Below are positions 27,109 to 36,063 of a stretch of 64,000 nucleotides of DNA, one piece after another. Under the pieces are notes generated by a model. That model was not told where the DNA came from and ran no database searches. It saw only the letters and a program-made list of their open reading frames with translations. The stretch spans positions 36,546-100,545 of the forward strand of contig NZ_JAAKZV010000006.1 of assembly GCF_011044975.1 (NCBI RefSeq), read 5' to 3'. The translations under genes were made by a program, and so were the position numbers. The DNA is from Streptomyces coryli (GTDB taxonomy: Bacteria > Actinomycetota > Actinomycetes > Streptomycetales > Streptomycetaceae). How positions within the stretch are numbered: position 1 is the first letter of the stretch; each line of letters begins with the position of its first letter.

Positions 27109-27921
27109 ATGACGAGATCAAGCACCGCACTCCGCACCCTCGCCGTCACCTCCGCCGCGCTCCTCGCCGCCGCGACCGCCCCCACCACGGCGCAGGCCAA
27201 GCCCGAGCCCAAGGCGCCGAAGGAATTCGTCGCGCTGAACGACGTCGCCCCGACGATCATCCAGGAGATGCGCTACCTCACGCCGCACAACTTCGTCGGC
27301 GAGCCCATCGACGGCTACAAGAAGCCGATGTGCATCCTCACCGAGGACGCGGCGAAGGGCCTGCAGCGCGCCCAGCGCCAGCTGCTGAAGAAGGGCTACA
27401 GCCTCAAGGTCTACGACTGCTACCGCCCGCAGCGCGCGGTGAACCACTTCGTCGAATGGGCGAAGGACCTCGAGGACGAGCGGATGAAGGCCGAGTTCTA
27501 CCCGCGGGTGGAGAAGAACCGTCTCTTCGCGGACGGCTACATCGCCGAGAAGTCCGGGCACAGCCGCGGCTCGACCGTGGACCTCACCGTGGTGAAGCTG
27601 CCCGCGCAGCCCACCCGCCCGTACGTCCCCGGCGAGGAACTCGTCGACTGCGCGGCCCCGCAGGACGAGCGCTTCCCCGACAACTCCGTCGACATGGGGA
27701 CCGGCTTCGACTGCTTCGACACCCTGTCGCACACCCTCGACCCGCGCATCAAGGGCGAGCAGAAGGCGAACCGGCTGCTGCTGAAGGACACCCTGGAGGC
27801 CGAGGGATTCAGCAACCTGCCCGAGGAGTGGTGGCACTACACGTACAAGCCGGAGACCTTCCCCGGGACATTCTTCGACTTCCCGGTGGAGCGGCGGTCG
27901 CTGACGCCCGGACGGCGATAA
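27109..27921 (+). CDS. Secreted VanX-type D-alanyl-D-alanine dipeptidase (M15D)
   Basis: The protein has 270 residues from the ATG at 27109, with AAGGAAGGGG upstream. A Sec signal peptide covers about 1-28, with a basic start, a Leu/Ala core and an AQA cleavage site. The zinc-site motif SGHSRGSTVDLTV supplies His and Asp. EEWWHYTY supplies the catalytic Glu and the third ligand His. MRYLTPHNFVGEPIDGY is the family's substrate-side segment. These enzymes cleave D-Ala-D-Ala outside the membrane in wall turnover. No vanHA genes are nearby, so a wall-recycling role is more likely than glycopeptide resistance. Confidence 0.88.
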   Translation: MTRSSTALRTLAVTSAALLAAATAPTTAQAKPEPKAPKEFVALNDVAPTIIQEMRYLTPHNFVGEPIDGYKKPMCILTEDAAKGLQRAQRQLLKKGYSLKVYDCYRPQRAVNHFVEWAKDLEDERMKAEFYPRVEKNRLFADGYIAEKSGHSRGSTVDLTVVKLPAQPTRPYVPGEELVDCAAPQDERFPDNSVDMGTGFDCFDTLSHTLDPRIKGEQKANRLLLKDTLEAEGFSNLPEEWWHYTYKPETFPGTFFDFPVERRSLTPGRR

Positions 27922-28021
27922 TCCGGAAGGCCCTATTCGGGGCAATGTCCGTACGCGTGCGCGCTCCTGCGCTCATACTCGAAGGAGTGCGGCCGGGCGT
28001 GACGGCGCCCGACGCCGACAG

Positions 28022-28052
28022 GTGCCCTGCGGCGGGCGGCGCCGCAGGGCAC
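28022..28052. terminator. Bidirectional terminator between convergent genes
   Basis: GTGCCCTGCGGCG (28022-28034) and CGCCGCAGGGCAC (28040-28052) form a perfect 13-bp stem with a 5-nt loop. It sits between the convergent dipeptidase and membrane-protein genes. Confidence 0.8.
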
Positions 28053-28068
28053 TCGGCTGTCGTGCCGG

Positions 28069-28890
28069 TTATTCGGCCGGGACGAGGACCTCGTCCTTGA
28101 CCCCCGACGCCCGCTCGGCGAGCGCGTCGAGGTCGATGTCCGCGGGGGACTTGGTCATGGTGCCCGGGCTGCCGTCGACGATGGCGACGAGGACGCCGTC
28201 CTCGGTCCAGGCGCAGGTGGGCATCGACATCTTCTGCCCGTACTGCTCCTTGACCATCACCGCGCACAGCCAGGTCTCGCCGGATCCGGCCGGCTGGATC
28301 TTCTTGTGCTCGGTGCCCGGCGAGGTGCCGTCCGCCTCCTCGGCGCCGTTGAGGTACTCCTCGGCCGACTCGCTGTCACTGCGCGAGTCGACGCCGCCCT
28401 GATAGACGAGCTGGTCCGTGCCGCCGGTGTAGAGGCCGGAGCGCAGCTCGTCCGGCTGCGAGTCGCCCTGGGCCTTCAGGCCGTCCTTCATCTGCTGGGT
28501 GAGGTCCTGCTTGAGCTTCAGCTTGCCGCCCTCGAGGGTCTTCGGGAGCGTGACCTCGTAGTCGGGGGTGGAGGTGCCGACGCCGCCGCGGGTGAGCGCC
28601 GAGATGCCGGCGTAGGCAAGGATGATCACCAGGACGAGGGCGCCGCCGACGATGGCGAGGATCTTGCCGGTGTTCGACTTCTTCGGCGGCGGGGGCGGGT
28701 AGAAGCCGGGCTGCGGTTGGGCGCCATACGGGCCCGGCTGCTGGGGCGGCGCGCCGTACGGGGCGGGCTGCTGGCCGTAGGCCGGGGCGCCGTAGGCGGG
28801 GGGCTGCTGGCCGGGTTGCTGGCCGTACCCCGGTGCGCCGTATCCCTGTGGTGGCTGCTGTCCGTACGGACTCTGCGGCGGCGTGCTCAT
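28069..28890 (-). CDS. Pro/Gly/Tyr/Gln-rich single-pass membrane protein
   Basis: The 273-residue protein starts at an ATG after GGGGGGAACG. Residues 1-68 are a low-complexity cytoplasmic head with repeated YGAP/YGQQP units. A membrane segment (ILAIVGGALVLVIILAYAGI) lies near 74-95. An extracytoplasmic acidic domain follows, with two Cys (TWLCAVMVKE and MPTCAWTEDG) that may pair. Many Streptomyces proteins share this head-TM-globular layout. The outer domain is not a family I can name. The gene ends at the shared terminator with the dipeptidase gene. Confidence 0.75.
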   Translation of the reverse strand: MSTPPQSPYGQQPPQGYGAPGYGQQPGQQPPAYGAPAYGQQPAPYGAPPQQPGPYGAQPQPGFYPPPPPKKSNTGKILAIVGGALVLVIILAYAGISALTRGGVGTSTPDYEVTLPKTLEGGKLKLKQDLTQQMKDGLKAQGDSQPDELRSGLYTGGTDQLVYQGGVDSRSDSESAEEYLNGAEEADGTSPGTEHKKIQPAGSGETWLCAVMVKEQYGQKMSMPTCAWTEDGVLVAIVDGSPGTMTKSPADIDLDALAERASGVKDEVLVPAE

Positions 28891-28972
28891 CGTTCCCCCC
28901 GGTCCCCTCCGAATGAGTGTGCGGCCGCCACGGTAACCCACGCCCCGCCGGCCACCGCACCGACCTCCCTGC

Positions 28973-31093
28973 TCACAGCCCGCGCAGCCGCACCGGCCGC
29001 CCCGGCTCCGTACCGTCGTCGCGGGCCACGGTCACGCCGCCCGTCCGGCGCGCGGTGAAGCGCTCCAAGTGCACCTCGCCGCGGGCGTCCTCGACGGCGA
29101 GTGCGCCGGTGCCGGTACGGCCGGGCGCCGGCGCCCACACCTCCAGCACGACGCTGCCGTCCGCGCCCGTCACCGGCAGCACGCTGCCCGCCCTGGCCAG
29201 CACCGGGATGCGGTCCAGCGGCGCGTCGAGGACGGCCCGGCCGCCGCCGTGGGCGCGCCCGGTGGCGGTGTCGTACCAGCGGCCGGGGGGCAGCGGCACC
29301 TCGCGGCGCCGCTCGCCGGGGGCCAGGACCGGGGCCACCAGCAGCGCGTCGCCGAGCAGGAAGGCGTCGTCGCAGGCGCGCAGCGCGCGGTGCGACGAGT
29401 GGTGCCACCACAGCGGGCGGGCGTACGGGGCGCCGGTGAGGTGGGCGATGTGGGCGAGGGTGCGCAGGTACGGGGCCAAGCGCGCGCGGGCGCGCAGGAC
29501 GGCGCGGGCGTGCTCGGGCACCGGCTCGTGATGCTCCCAGGGGGCGGACAGGGTGCGGACGAAGGGGAGCAGGCAGCCGAGTTGGAGGGCGCGCAGATAG
29601 AGCTCGTCGTCCTCGGCGGCGACATCGAGGCCGGTGAACGGCACCCCGCACAGCCCGAGCCCCACCGTGCGGCGCACCGCGGCGCGCAGGGCGGCCCAGT
29701 CGGCGGGCGCCTCGGTCCAGGTGCCGCCGTAACGCTGCAGCCCGGCCCAGCCGGAGCGGGACAGCAGGAAGGGCGCCTCGCCGGGCCGCAGCGCGGTGAG
29801 CGCCTCGTGTCCCGCACGGGCCATGGTGAGTGCGTAGACGTTGTGTGCCTCGCGGTGGTCGCCGCCGCGGCTGTCCAGGCTGTGCCGGGCCGCGGGCGGG
29901 AAGGCGGCGGGTTCGTTACGGGTGTGCGCCACGCCGGCGAAGCCGAGGGCGGCGCCCTCGGCGTACAGACCGCCCCACCACTTGCGCGCCCGCGGGTCGG
30001 TGAAGTCCGGGAACGCCGTGCGCCCGCGGGCCTCGTGGACGAAGACATCGGCCTCGGCGCCCGCGTCGTAGACCGGATCCCCGGGCTCCGCGGGTACGTC
30101 GGGCGCCACCTCGCAGACCAGCCGCACCCCGTCCGCGCGCAGCCGCCCGGCCTGCACATACGGGACCGCGAACGGGCGCGGCCCGGCGGCGAGATGGACC
30201 GCGTTCAACGGCAGCTCCCGCTCGGCGTACCCGGCGGCCAGCCGCTCCAGCCGTTCCCCGTCGGCGATGCCACCCGCGTGGTGCCCGTGCGCCCAGGCCG
30301 GCGGCACGAGCGGGGCGCCCGTCAGCGCGGTCCAGCTGTGCAGGATGCGGGAAGGGCCGCCGGCGAGCACCCAGTAGCGCAGCGGCCCGCCGTCGATGCG
30401 CATCTCGCAGCCCGCCGCCCGGTCGTGACCGGAGCCCGCGCCCTCCTCGCCCGGGTACCAGGCCAGCCGCCCGTCCCAGGTGGTGTCGTGGAAGAGCAGA
30501 TGGCTGCCGGCGTCGGAGACGACCCACTGGACGGGCATGGTGATGTGCTGCCCATCGGACGGGAGGTTGTACAGCCGGTGGCTGCCGGAGATCTCGCCGG
30601 CCGGCCCGTAACAGCGGGAGTCCGCTGGCAGCCGCGAACGCTGCAGCCAGCGGGCCTCCTGGCCCGCAGCGCGCTCCCACCAGCGCGGCGGCTCCTGGCG
30701 GCGGAGCAGCGCGCCGCCCGGCGTACGGATCTCCACCGCCCCGTGCCGCGAGACCGCGACCAGGACCCGCTCGGAGACCACCCGCCAGCCGCCGTCCTTG
30801 TCCGGCTCGAGACCTGCGCGGGTGTCGGGCTCGGGGCAGCCGGCGGCGAGGGCGTACGACGGCTCGGGCTCGGCCCCGTCCCACCCGCAGAACACCGCCC
30901 CGCCCGACGTCACCCGCACCAGCAGCGACGACCGCGCGAAGTGCAGCAGCCCGCCGCCGGGCAGCGGCACGGCGTCCACCGCGGCGCCCGGCATCCGGGC
31001 CCGCTCGGAGCCCTGCCGGCCCACGGCGGCGGCGCCGGCGCGGTGCTGCCGGTAGGCCGTGCGCCAGGAGCGCAGCAGGGCACGAGCGTTCAT
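28973..31093 (-). CDS. Glycoside hydrolase family 31-like protein lacking catalytic Asp residues
   Basis: The 706-residue protein starts at the ATG at 31093. The GH31 scaffold is recognisable: a galactose-mutarotase-like N-terminal domain, FPDFTDPRARKWWGGLYAEG, SRSGWAGLQRYGGTW, GLGLCGVPFTGLDV, LGCLLPFVRTLSAPWEHHEP and a C-terminal beta domain. In active members the nucleophile lies in W-x-D-M-N-E-P and the acid/base Asp in W-x-G-D. Here the first reads A-H-T-R-N-E-P (Thr391, Arg392) and the second W-T-E-A-P (Ala462). Both catalytic Asp residues are missing, so hydrolysis is unlikely. It may bind a glycan or a partner. No frameshift or stop is present, so the gene is maintained. It is divergent from acetoacetyl-CoA synthetase. 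Confidence 0.85.
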   Translation of the reverse strand: MNARALLRSWRTAYRQHRAGAAAVGRQGSERARMPGAAVDAVPLPGGGLLHFARSSLLVRVTSGGAVFCGWDGAEPEPSYALAAGCPEPDTRAGLEPDKDGGWRVVSERVLVAVSRHGAVEIRTPGGALLRRQEPPRWWERAAGQEARWLQRSRLPADSRCYGPAGEISGSHRLYNLPSDGQHITMPVQWVVSDAGSHLLFHDTTWDGRLAWYPGEEGAGSGHDRAAGCEMRIDGGPLRYWVLAGGPSRILHSWTALTGAPLVPPAWAHGHHAGGIADGERLERLAAGYAERELPLNAVHLAAGPRPFAVPYVQAGRLRADGVRLVCEVAPDVPAEPGDPVYDAGAEADVFVHEARGRTAFPDFTDPRARKWWGGLYAEGAALGFAGVAHTRNEPAAFPPAARHSLDSRGGDHREAHNVYALTMARAGHEALTALRPGEAPFLLSRSGWAGLQRYGGTWTEAPADWAALRAAVRRTVGLGLCGVPFTGLDVAAEDDELYLRALQLGCLLPFVRTLSAPWEHHEPVPEHARAVLRARARLAPYLRTLAHIAHLTGAPYARPLWWHHSSHRALRACDDAFLLGDALLVAPVLAPGERRREVPLPPGRWYDTATGRAHGGGRAVLDAPLDRIPVLARAGSVLPVTGADGSVVLEVWAPAPGRTGTGALAVEDARGEVHLERFTARRTGGVTVARDDGTEPGRPVRLRGL

Positions 31094-31319
31094 GCTGGCC
31101 ACACTGCCACCGAGGGCAGGGGGTGAGGGAAGAGTTAAGCCGCCGTTCACCGCCTGGTGGCCCGTCATTGGCCCGAGGCGAGGCGGCTGGGGACCACATG
31201 GGCCGGTGGTGCGATGTGTGGCGGCCGCCCTGGTCAAGCAGTGGATCACATGGCATCGTCCCAGGCACAAGCCCTGGGCTCAGTGCCGAGCCCGCGACCC
31301 GGGAGCCGGAGCAACGCCT

Positions 31320-33314
31320 ATGTCACCCTCATCCGCACCCGCCCCTCTGTGGACACCGGATCCGGCCCGCGCCGACGCCGCGCGGCTGACCCGCTTCCAC
31401 GCCTGGGCCGCCGAGCAGCACGGCGCCCCCGCGCCGGTGCCGGGCGACCATCTCGCGTCGTACGGGGCGCTGCAACGGTGGTCGGCGGAGCAGCCGGCGG
31501 CCTTCTGGGGCGCCTTCGCGGCCTGGGCGGAGGTGCGGTTCTCCACTCCGTACGAGACGGTGCTGGCGGATGCGGGGATGCCCGGGGCACGGTGGTTCCC
31601 CGGCGCGACGCTGAACTATGCGGAGCACGCGCTGCGGGTCGCCGAGGACCCGGCGCGGGCGGGCGAGGCGGCGCTGCTGTACGCGACCGAGGACGCCGCA
31701 CCCGTGACCGTCACCTGGGCCGAGCTGCGCGCCCAGGTCGCCTCGCTGGCCGCCGAGCTGCGCCGGCTCGGCGTACGCCACGGGGACCGGGTCTCCGGCT
31801 ATCTGCCCAACGTGCCGCAGGCGACCGTGGCGCTGCTGGCCGCGGCCGCGGTCGGCGCCGTATGGACCTCCTGCGCACCGGACTTCGGCGCCCGCAGCGT
31901 GCTCGACCGCTTCCAGCAGGTGGAGCCGGTGGTGCTGTTCGCGGTCGACGGCTACCGCTACGGCGGCAAGGCGCACGACCGCACCGACACGGTGGCCGAG
32001 CTGCGCCGCGAACTGCCCACGGTGCGCGCCTTCGTGCACGTACCGCTGCTGGGGAGCGAGGCGCCGGAAGGCGCGCTGTCGTGGGACGCGCTGGTGTCGG
32101 GTGATGCGGAACCGGTCTTCGAGCAGGTGCCGTTCGACCACCCGCTGTGGGTGCTGTACTCGTCCGGCACGACGGGCCTGCCGAAGGCGATCGTGCAGTC
32201 GCAGGGCGGCATCCTGGTCGAGCATCTGAAGCAGCTGGCGCTGCACTGCGACCTGGGTCCCGGCGACCGCTTCTTCTGGTACACCTCCACCGGCTGGATG
32301 ATGTGGAACTTCCTCGTCTCCGGGCTGCTGGTGGGCGCCACGGTGGTGCTGTACGACGGCAGCCCCGGCTATCCGGCGGTGGACGCGCAGTGGCGGGTGG
32401 CGGAGCGTACCGGCGCGACCTTCTTCGGGACCTCGGCGGCGTACGTGATGGCGTGCCGCAAGGCGGAGGTGCACCCGGGCCGGGACCTGGACCTGTCGCG
32501 GGTGCGGTGCGTGGCCACGACCGGCTCGCCGCTGCCGCCCGACGGCTTCCGCTGGATCCACGACGAGGTCGCCGAGGACATGTGGATCGCCTCGGTGAGC
32601 GGCGGCACGGACGTGTGCAGCTGCTTCGCCGGCGCGGTGCCGACGCTGCCGGTGTACGTGGGCGAGCTGCAGGCGGCGTGCCTGGGCACGGATCTGCAGG
32701 CGTGGGACCCGCAGGGCAAGCCGCTGGTCGACGAGGTCGGCGAGCTCGTGGTGACGGGGCCGATGCCGTCGATGCCGGTGGGCTTCTGGAACGACCCGGA
32801 CGGGAGCCGCTACCGGGAGAGCTACTTCGAGATGTTCCCGGGCGTGTGGCGGCACGGCGACTGGATCACGCTGACGTCGCGCGGCACGGTCGTCATCCAC
32901 GGGCGCTCGGACTCCACGCTCAACCGGCAGGGCGTGCGCATGGGTTCGGCGGACATCTACGAGGCGGTGGAGCGGCTGCCGGAGGTGCGGGAGTCGCTGG
33001 TGATCGGCGTGGAGCAGCCGGACGGCGGCTACTGGATGCCGCTGTTCGTGGCCCTGGCGGAGGGCGCGGCGCTGGACGATGAGCTGCGCGACCGCATCAA
33101 GCGGACGATCCGCACGCAGCTCTCGCCGCGGCACGTACCCGACGAGATCATCGAGGTCGCGGCGGTGCCGCACACGCTGACCGGCAAGCGACTCGAGGTC
33201 CCGGTGAAGCGGCTGCTGCAGGGGACGCCGATGGAGAAGGCGGTGAATCCGGGGTCGGTGGACCGGGTGGATCTGCTGGGCTTCTACGAGAAGCTGGGGC
33301 GGGAGCGGGGCTAG
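31320..33314 (+). CDS. Acetoacetate-CoA ligase (acetoacetyl-CoA synthetase)
   Basis: The protein has 664 residues from the ATG at 31320, with GGAG 9 bp upstream. It activates acetoacetate with ATP and CoA to acetoacetyl-CoA in the cytoplasm. AMP-forming domain motifs are YSSGTTGLPKAIVQ (phosphate loop), YTSTGWMMWNF, SGGTDVCSCFAG, the hinge region GRSDSTLNRQGVRMGSADIY and the C-terminal catalytic Lys in LTGKRLEVPVKRLL. The long N-terminal part (FHAWAAEQHG, FWGAFAAWAEV) and overall length distinguish it from acetyl-CoA synthetases. It may use ketone bodies or supply acetoacetyl units. It is transcribed away from the GH31-like gene. Confidence 0.92.
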   Translation: MSPSSAPAPLWTPDPARADAARLTRFHAWAAEQHGAPAPVPGDHLASYGALQRWSAEQPAAFWGAFAAWAEVRFSTPYETVLADAGMPGARWFPGATLNYAEHALRVAEDPARAGEAALLYATEDAAPVTVTWAELRAQVASLAAELRRLGVRHGDRVSGYLPNVPQATVALLAAAAVGAVWTSCAPDFGARSVLDRFQQVEPVVLFAVDGYRYGGKAHDRTDTVAELRRELPTVRAFVHVPLLGSEAPEGALSWDALVSGDAEPVFEQVPFDHPLWVLYSSGTTGLPKAIVQSQGGILVEHLKQLALHCDLGPGDRFFWYTSTGWMMWNFLVSGLLVGATVVLYDGSPGYPAVDAQWRVAERTGATFFGTSAAYVMACRKAEVHPGRDLDLSRVRCVATTGSPLPPDGFRWIHDEVAEDMWIASVSGGTDVCSCFAGAVPTLPVYVGELQAACLGTDLQAWDPQGKPLVDEVGELVVTGPMPSMPVGFWNDPDGSRYRESYFEMFPGVWRHGDWITLTSRGTVVIHGRSDSTLNRQGVRMGSADIYEAVERLPEVRESLVIGVEQPDGGYWMPLFVALAEGAALDDELRDRIKRTIRTQLSPRHVPDEIIEVAAVPHTLTGKRLEVPVKRLLQGTPMEKAVNPGSVDRVDLLGFYEKLGRERG

Positions 33315-33333
33315 CCGGCCGCTTTTCCTGTCA

Positions 33334-33356
33334 CTGTCAGTGGCGGCGACTACTCT
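33334..33356 (+). promoter_or_regulatory. PafBC-type DNA-damage promoter of an unknown gene
   Basis: CTGTCAGTG (33334-33342), 8 bp, TACTCT (33351-33356) matches TTGTCRGTG-N8-TANNNT except for the first T. The predicted start near 33363 leaves about 30 nt of leader, containing GAGGGGGA, before the GTG at 33394. Confidence 0.7.
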
Positions 33357-33393
33357 CGGTGAGCATCGGGTTGGAGCTCATCGAGGGGGAGTC

Positions 33394-34269
33394 GTGGAGC
33401 GCAAGGGCGGACCAAAGGGCGTATCACCGCGGAAGCTGCTGCGCCGGGAGACGGCGAGCACGGTGGGGCTGCTGGCGGATGTCGACGACTACAAGTCGAT
33501 AAGGAGATATGCCTCCTTCAGGCACGCCGGCGACCACCTCGCGTATCTCCGCCATGTCGAGGGGCTGTTACGGGCGCTGGCCGCGCGCGGTGCGCCGGTG
33601 ACGGTCGCGCTCTTCGAGCCGGACGACTTCGCCGCCTACTGCGCCCGGCGCGGCATGGACCCGGACTCGGCGTCGTCGAGGGCGCGTTATACGTCCCAGG
33701 CGGCGGCGGCCCGCACCTCCGTGCCGTATGCGGGCCAGCCGATGGACCGCCTCCTGGACCAGCTCCTGCAGGAGGCGGTGCGCCGCCGCAGCGGCGAACA
33801 CGCGGCGACGCTGCTGGCCACGGCGGGGGAGTGCACCGACTGCGGCACCCACGTCGGGCGCGACGGCTTCGAGCGCGCCTCGGCGGCGCTGGCGGCGCTG
33901 TGCGAGCGGCTGGACGCCGGGATCCACCACGTGGTGGTGAGCGTCGAGGACGACCCAGAGGCCCCGCTGGTGGCGGCGGCGCATGTCTCCGCCGGCCGGA
34001 TCACGGAGGAGGAGGCGCTGCGCCTGTGCACGGTCCTGGCGGCGGGCTTTGTCACCGCGAGCCCGGGCGGCCTGGTCCTACGGAGCCAGGCCACTCCCGA
34101 CACGGTCCGCGCCTGGCGCGTGCACGACTCCTGGCTCGAGCCGATGACGGCGGCCGAGGTCTTCAACGCGTACTGCACGGACGCGACTACGGGCGACCCG
34201 ATCCCACCGGAACCGGGCGTGGACTACGCGGAGGGCTGGGCCCTCACGCCTCCGGAGGAGGAGGCATGA
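33394..34269 (+). CDS. Unknown protein, probably DNA-damage inducible
   Basis: The 291-residue protein starts at the GTG at 33394, preceded by GAGGGGGA. I do not recognise a family. The N-terminal 60 residues are basic (VERKGGPKGVSPRKLLRRET). A conserved-looking middle contains LRHVEGLLRALAARGAPVTV and FEPDDFAAYCARRGMDPDSA. A CTDCG motif with one further Cys downstream could bind metal. The rest is alpha/beta, without membrane segments. A PafBC-type promoter lies just upstream, so a role in the response to DNA damage is the best inference. It converges on ptsI. Confidence 0.7.
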   Translation: MERKGGPKGVSPRKLLRRETASTVGLLADVDDYKSIRRYASFRHAGDHLAYLRHVEGLLRALAARGAPVTVALFEPDDFAAYCARRGMDPDSASSRARYTSQAAAARTSVPYAGQPMDRLLDQLLQEAVRRRSGEHAATLLATAGECTDCGTHVGRDGFERASAALAALCERLDAGIHHVVVSVEDDPEAPLVAAAHVSAGRITEEEALRLCTVLAAGFVTASPGGLVLRSQATPDTVRAWRVHDSWLEPMTAAEVFNAYCTDATTGDPIPPEPGVDYAEGWALTPPEEEA

Positions 34270-34301
34270 GGGCCACGAGCACCGTGAGTCACCGGGCCGC
34301 G

Positions 34302-35972
34302 TTACTCGCCCGAGAGCACTGCCTGCGCGGCGCGGCGCGCCTCCTCGGCGCTGTCCGCCGCGCGCGCGGCCGCCGCCGCCCGCTCGCACTGCGCCAGCGT
34401 GTGCTTGGCCAGCGTCGCCCGGACGTAGGGAATCGCGGCGGCACCCATCGACAGGCTCGTAATGCCAAGTCCCGTCAGCACGCACGCCAGCACCGGATCC
34501 GACGCCGCCTCACCGCACACGCCGCAGCTCTTGCCCTCGGCCTTGGCCGCGTCCGCGGACATGGCCACGAGGTCGAGCAGCGCCGGCTGCCACGGGTCCT
34601 GCAGCCGCGATACGGCCCCCACCTCGCGGTCCGCCGCGAAGGTGTACTGGGCAAGGTCGTTGGTCCCCAGCGACAGGAACTCGACCTCCTGCAGGATCGA
34701 CCGCGCCCGAAGCGCCGCTGCCGGAATCTCCACCATCGCGCCGAACTTGGCGTTCAGCCCGGCCTCGCGGCAGGCGTCCGCGAAGTCCTTGGCGTCGATC
34801 CGGTCGGCCACCATCGGGGCCATGACCTCGAGATAGACGGGCAGTCCCGCGACCGCCTTCGACAGCGCGGTCAGCTGCGTGCGGAGCACGTCCGGATGCT
34901 TGAGCAGCGACCGCAGTCCGCGCACACCGAGCGCCGGGTTCGGCTCATCGGCGGGCGTCAGGAACTCGAGCGGCTTGTCCGCGCCCGCATCCAGTACGCG
35001 CACCACGACCCGGCCCTCGGGGAAGGCCTCCAGCACCTTGCGGTACGCCTCGACCTGCGCGGCCTCGGTGGGCGCGGACTTGCTGTCGTCCAGGAACAGG
35101 AACTCGGTCCGGAAGAGCCCGACGCCCTCGGCGCCCGCCTCCACGGCGGCCGGCACATCGGCCGGGCCGCCGACGTTCGCCAGCAGCGGCACCTTGTGCC
35201 CGTCGGACGTGGCGCCGGGACCGGTGGCGGCGGCCAGCGCCGCCTTGCGCTCCTCGGCCTGCTTGGCCAGCTCGGCGCGGCGGTCGGCGTCCGGATTGAC
35301 GAAGACCTCGCCGGTGGAGCCGTCCACGGCCACCACGGAGCCCTCGGGCAGCTCGCCCGCACCCGGCAGCGCCACGATCGCGGGCACGCCCAGCGCACGG
35401 GCGAGAATCGCGCTGTGGCTGGTCGGGCCGCCCTCCTCGGTGATGAAGCCGAGCACCAGCGCCGGGTCGAGCAGCGCGGTGTCGGCCGGCGCCAGGTCGC
35501 GGGCGATCAGCACATACGGCTCGTCGCTGTCCGGCACCCCCGGCATCGGCACCCCCAGCAGCCGGGCCACGATCCGGTTGCGCACGTCGTCCAGGTCGGC
35601 GACCCGGCCCGCCATGTACTCACCGGCGCCCGCGAGCAGTTCGCGGTAGGCGGCGAAGGCGTCGTAGACGGCGCGCTCGGAGGAGCTGCCGACGGTGATG
35701 CGGCGGTCCACGTCCGACATCAGCTCGGGGTCCTGCGCGATCATCGCCTGCGCCTCGAGCACCGCCTGCGCCTCGCCGCCGGCCAGCTGGCCGCGGGCCA
35801 TCAGGTCGGCGGCCACCGCCTCGACGGCCTTGCGGGCGCGCTCCTGCTCGCGTGGTGCCGCATCGGCCGGGATCTGCTTGGCCGGCGGCTCAAGCACCGC
35901 CGTGCCCATGTGCCGTACCTCGCCGATCGCCACCCCGTGGCTCACACCGACGCCTCGCAGGGTTGTCTCCAT
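34302..35972 (-). CDS. ptsI: PTS enzyme I (phosphoenolpyruvate-protein phosphotransferase)
   Basis: The protein has 556 residues. It takes phosphate from PEP and passes it to HPr at the head of the sugar phosphotransferase system. The phosphohistidine is His186 in GGPTSHSAILARALGVPAIV. The PEP-binding barrel has GVGLFRTEFLFLD, FLSLGTNDLAQYTFAADR and the Cys of SCGVCGEAASD. The ATG at 35972 gives the usual length with GGAGA 11 bp upstream; a GTG 9 bp earlier is possible but too close to that site. The gene follows crr by 91 bp, as in S. coelicolor, and the two are probably one operon. No HPr gene is in the window. Confidence 0.95.
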   Translation of the reverse strand: METTLRGVGVSHGVAIGEVRHMGTAVLEPPAKQIPADAAPREQERARKAVEAVAADLMARGQLAGGEAQAVLEAQAMIAQDPELMSDVDRRITVGSSSERAVYDAFAAYRELLAGAGEYMAGRVADLDDVRNRIVARLLGVPMPGVPDSDEPYVLIARDLAPADTALLDPALVLGFITEEGGPTSHSAILARALGVPAIVALPGAGELPEGSVVAVDGSTGEVFVNPDADRRAELAKQAEERKAALAAATGPGATSDGHKVPLLANVGGPADVPAAVEAGAEGVGLFRTEFLFLDDSKSAPTEAAQVEAYRKVLEAFPEGRVVVRVLDAGADKPLEFLTPADEPNPALGVRGLRSLLKHPDVLRTQLTALSKAVAGLPVYLEVMAPMVADRIDAKDFADACREAGLNAKFGAMVEIPAAALRARSILQEVEFLSLGTNDLAQYTFAADREVGAVSRLQDPWQPALLDLVAMSADAAKAEGKSCGVCGEAASDPVLACVLTGLGITSLSMGAAAIPYVRATLAKHTLAQCERAAAAARAADSAEEARRAAQAVLSGE

Positions 35973-36063
35973 GATGTTCACAGTCTCCGGTTGTTGCGGG
36001 GGAAGTGGGTCGTGCGCGCCGCGGTCTTCTGGCGCAGCGCGTGGCCGGATACGCCGGCGGCGG

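Noticed and set aside
27109-27921. Vancomycin resistance role for the VanX-like peptidase
   Set aside because: No vanH, vanA or vanRS genes are adjacent, and a signal peptide points to extracellular wall turnover.
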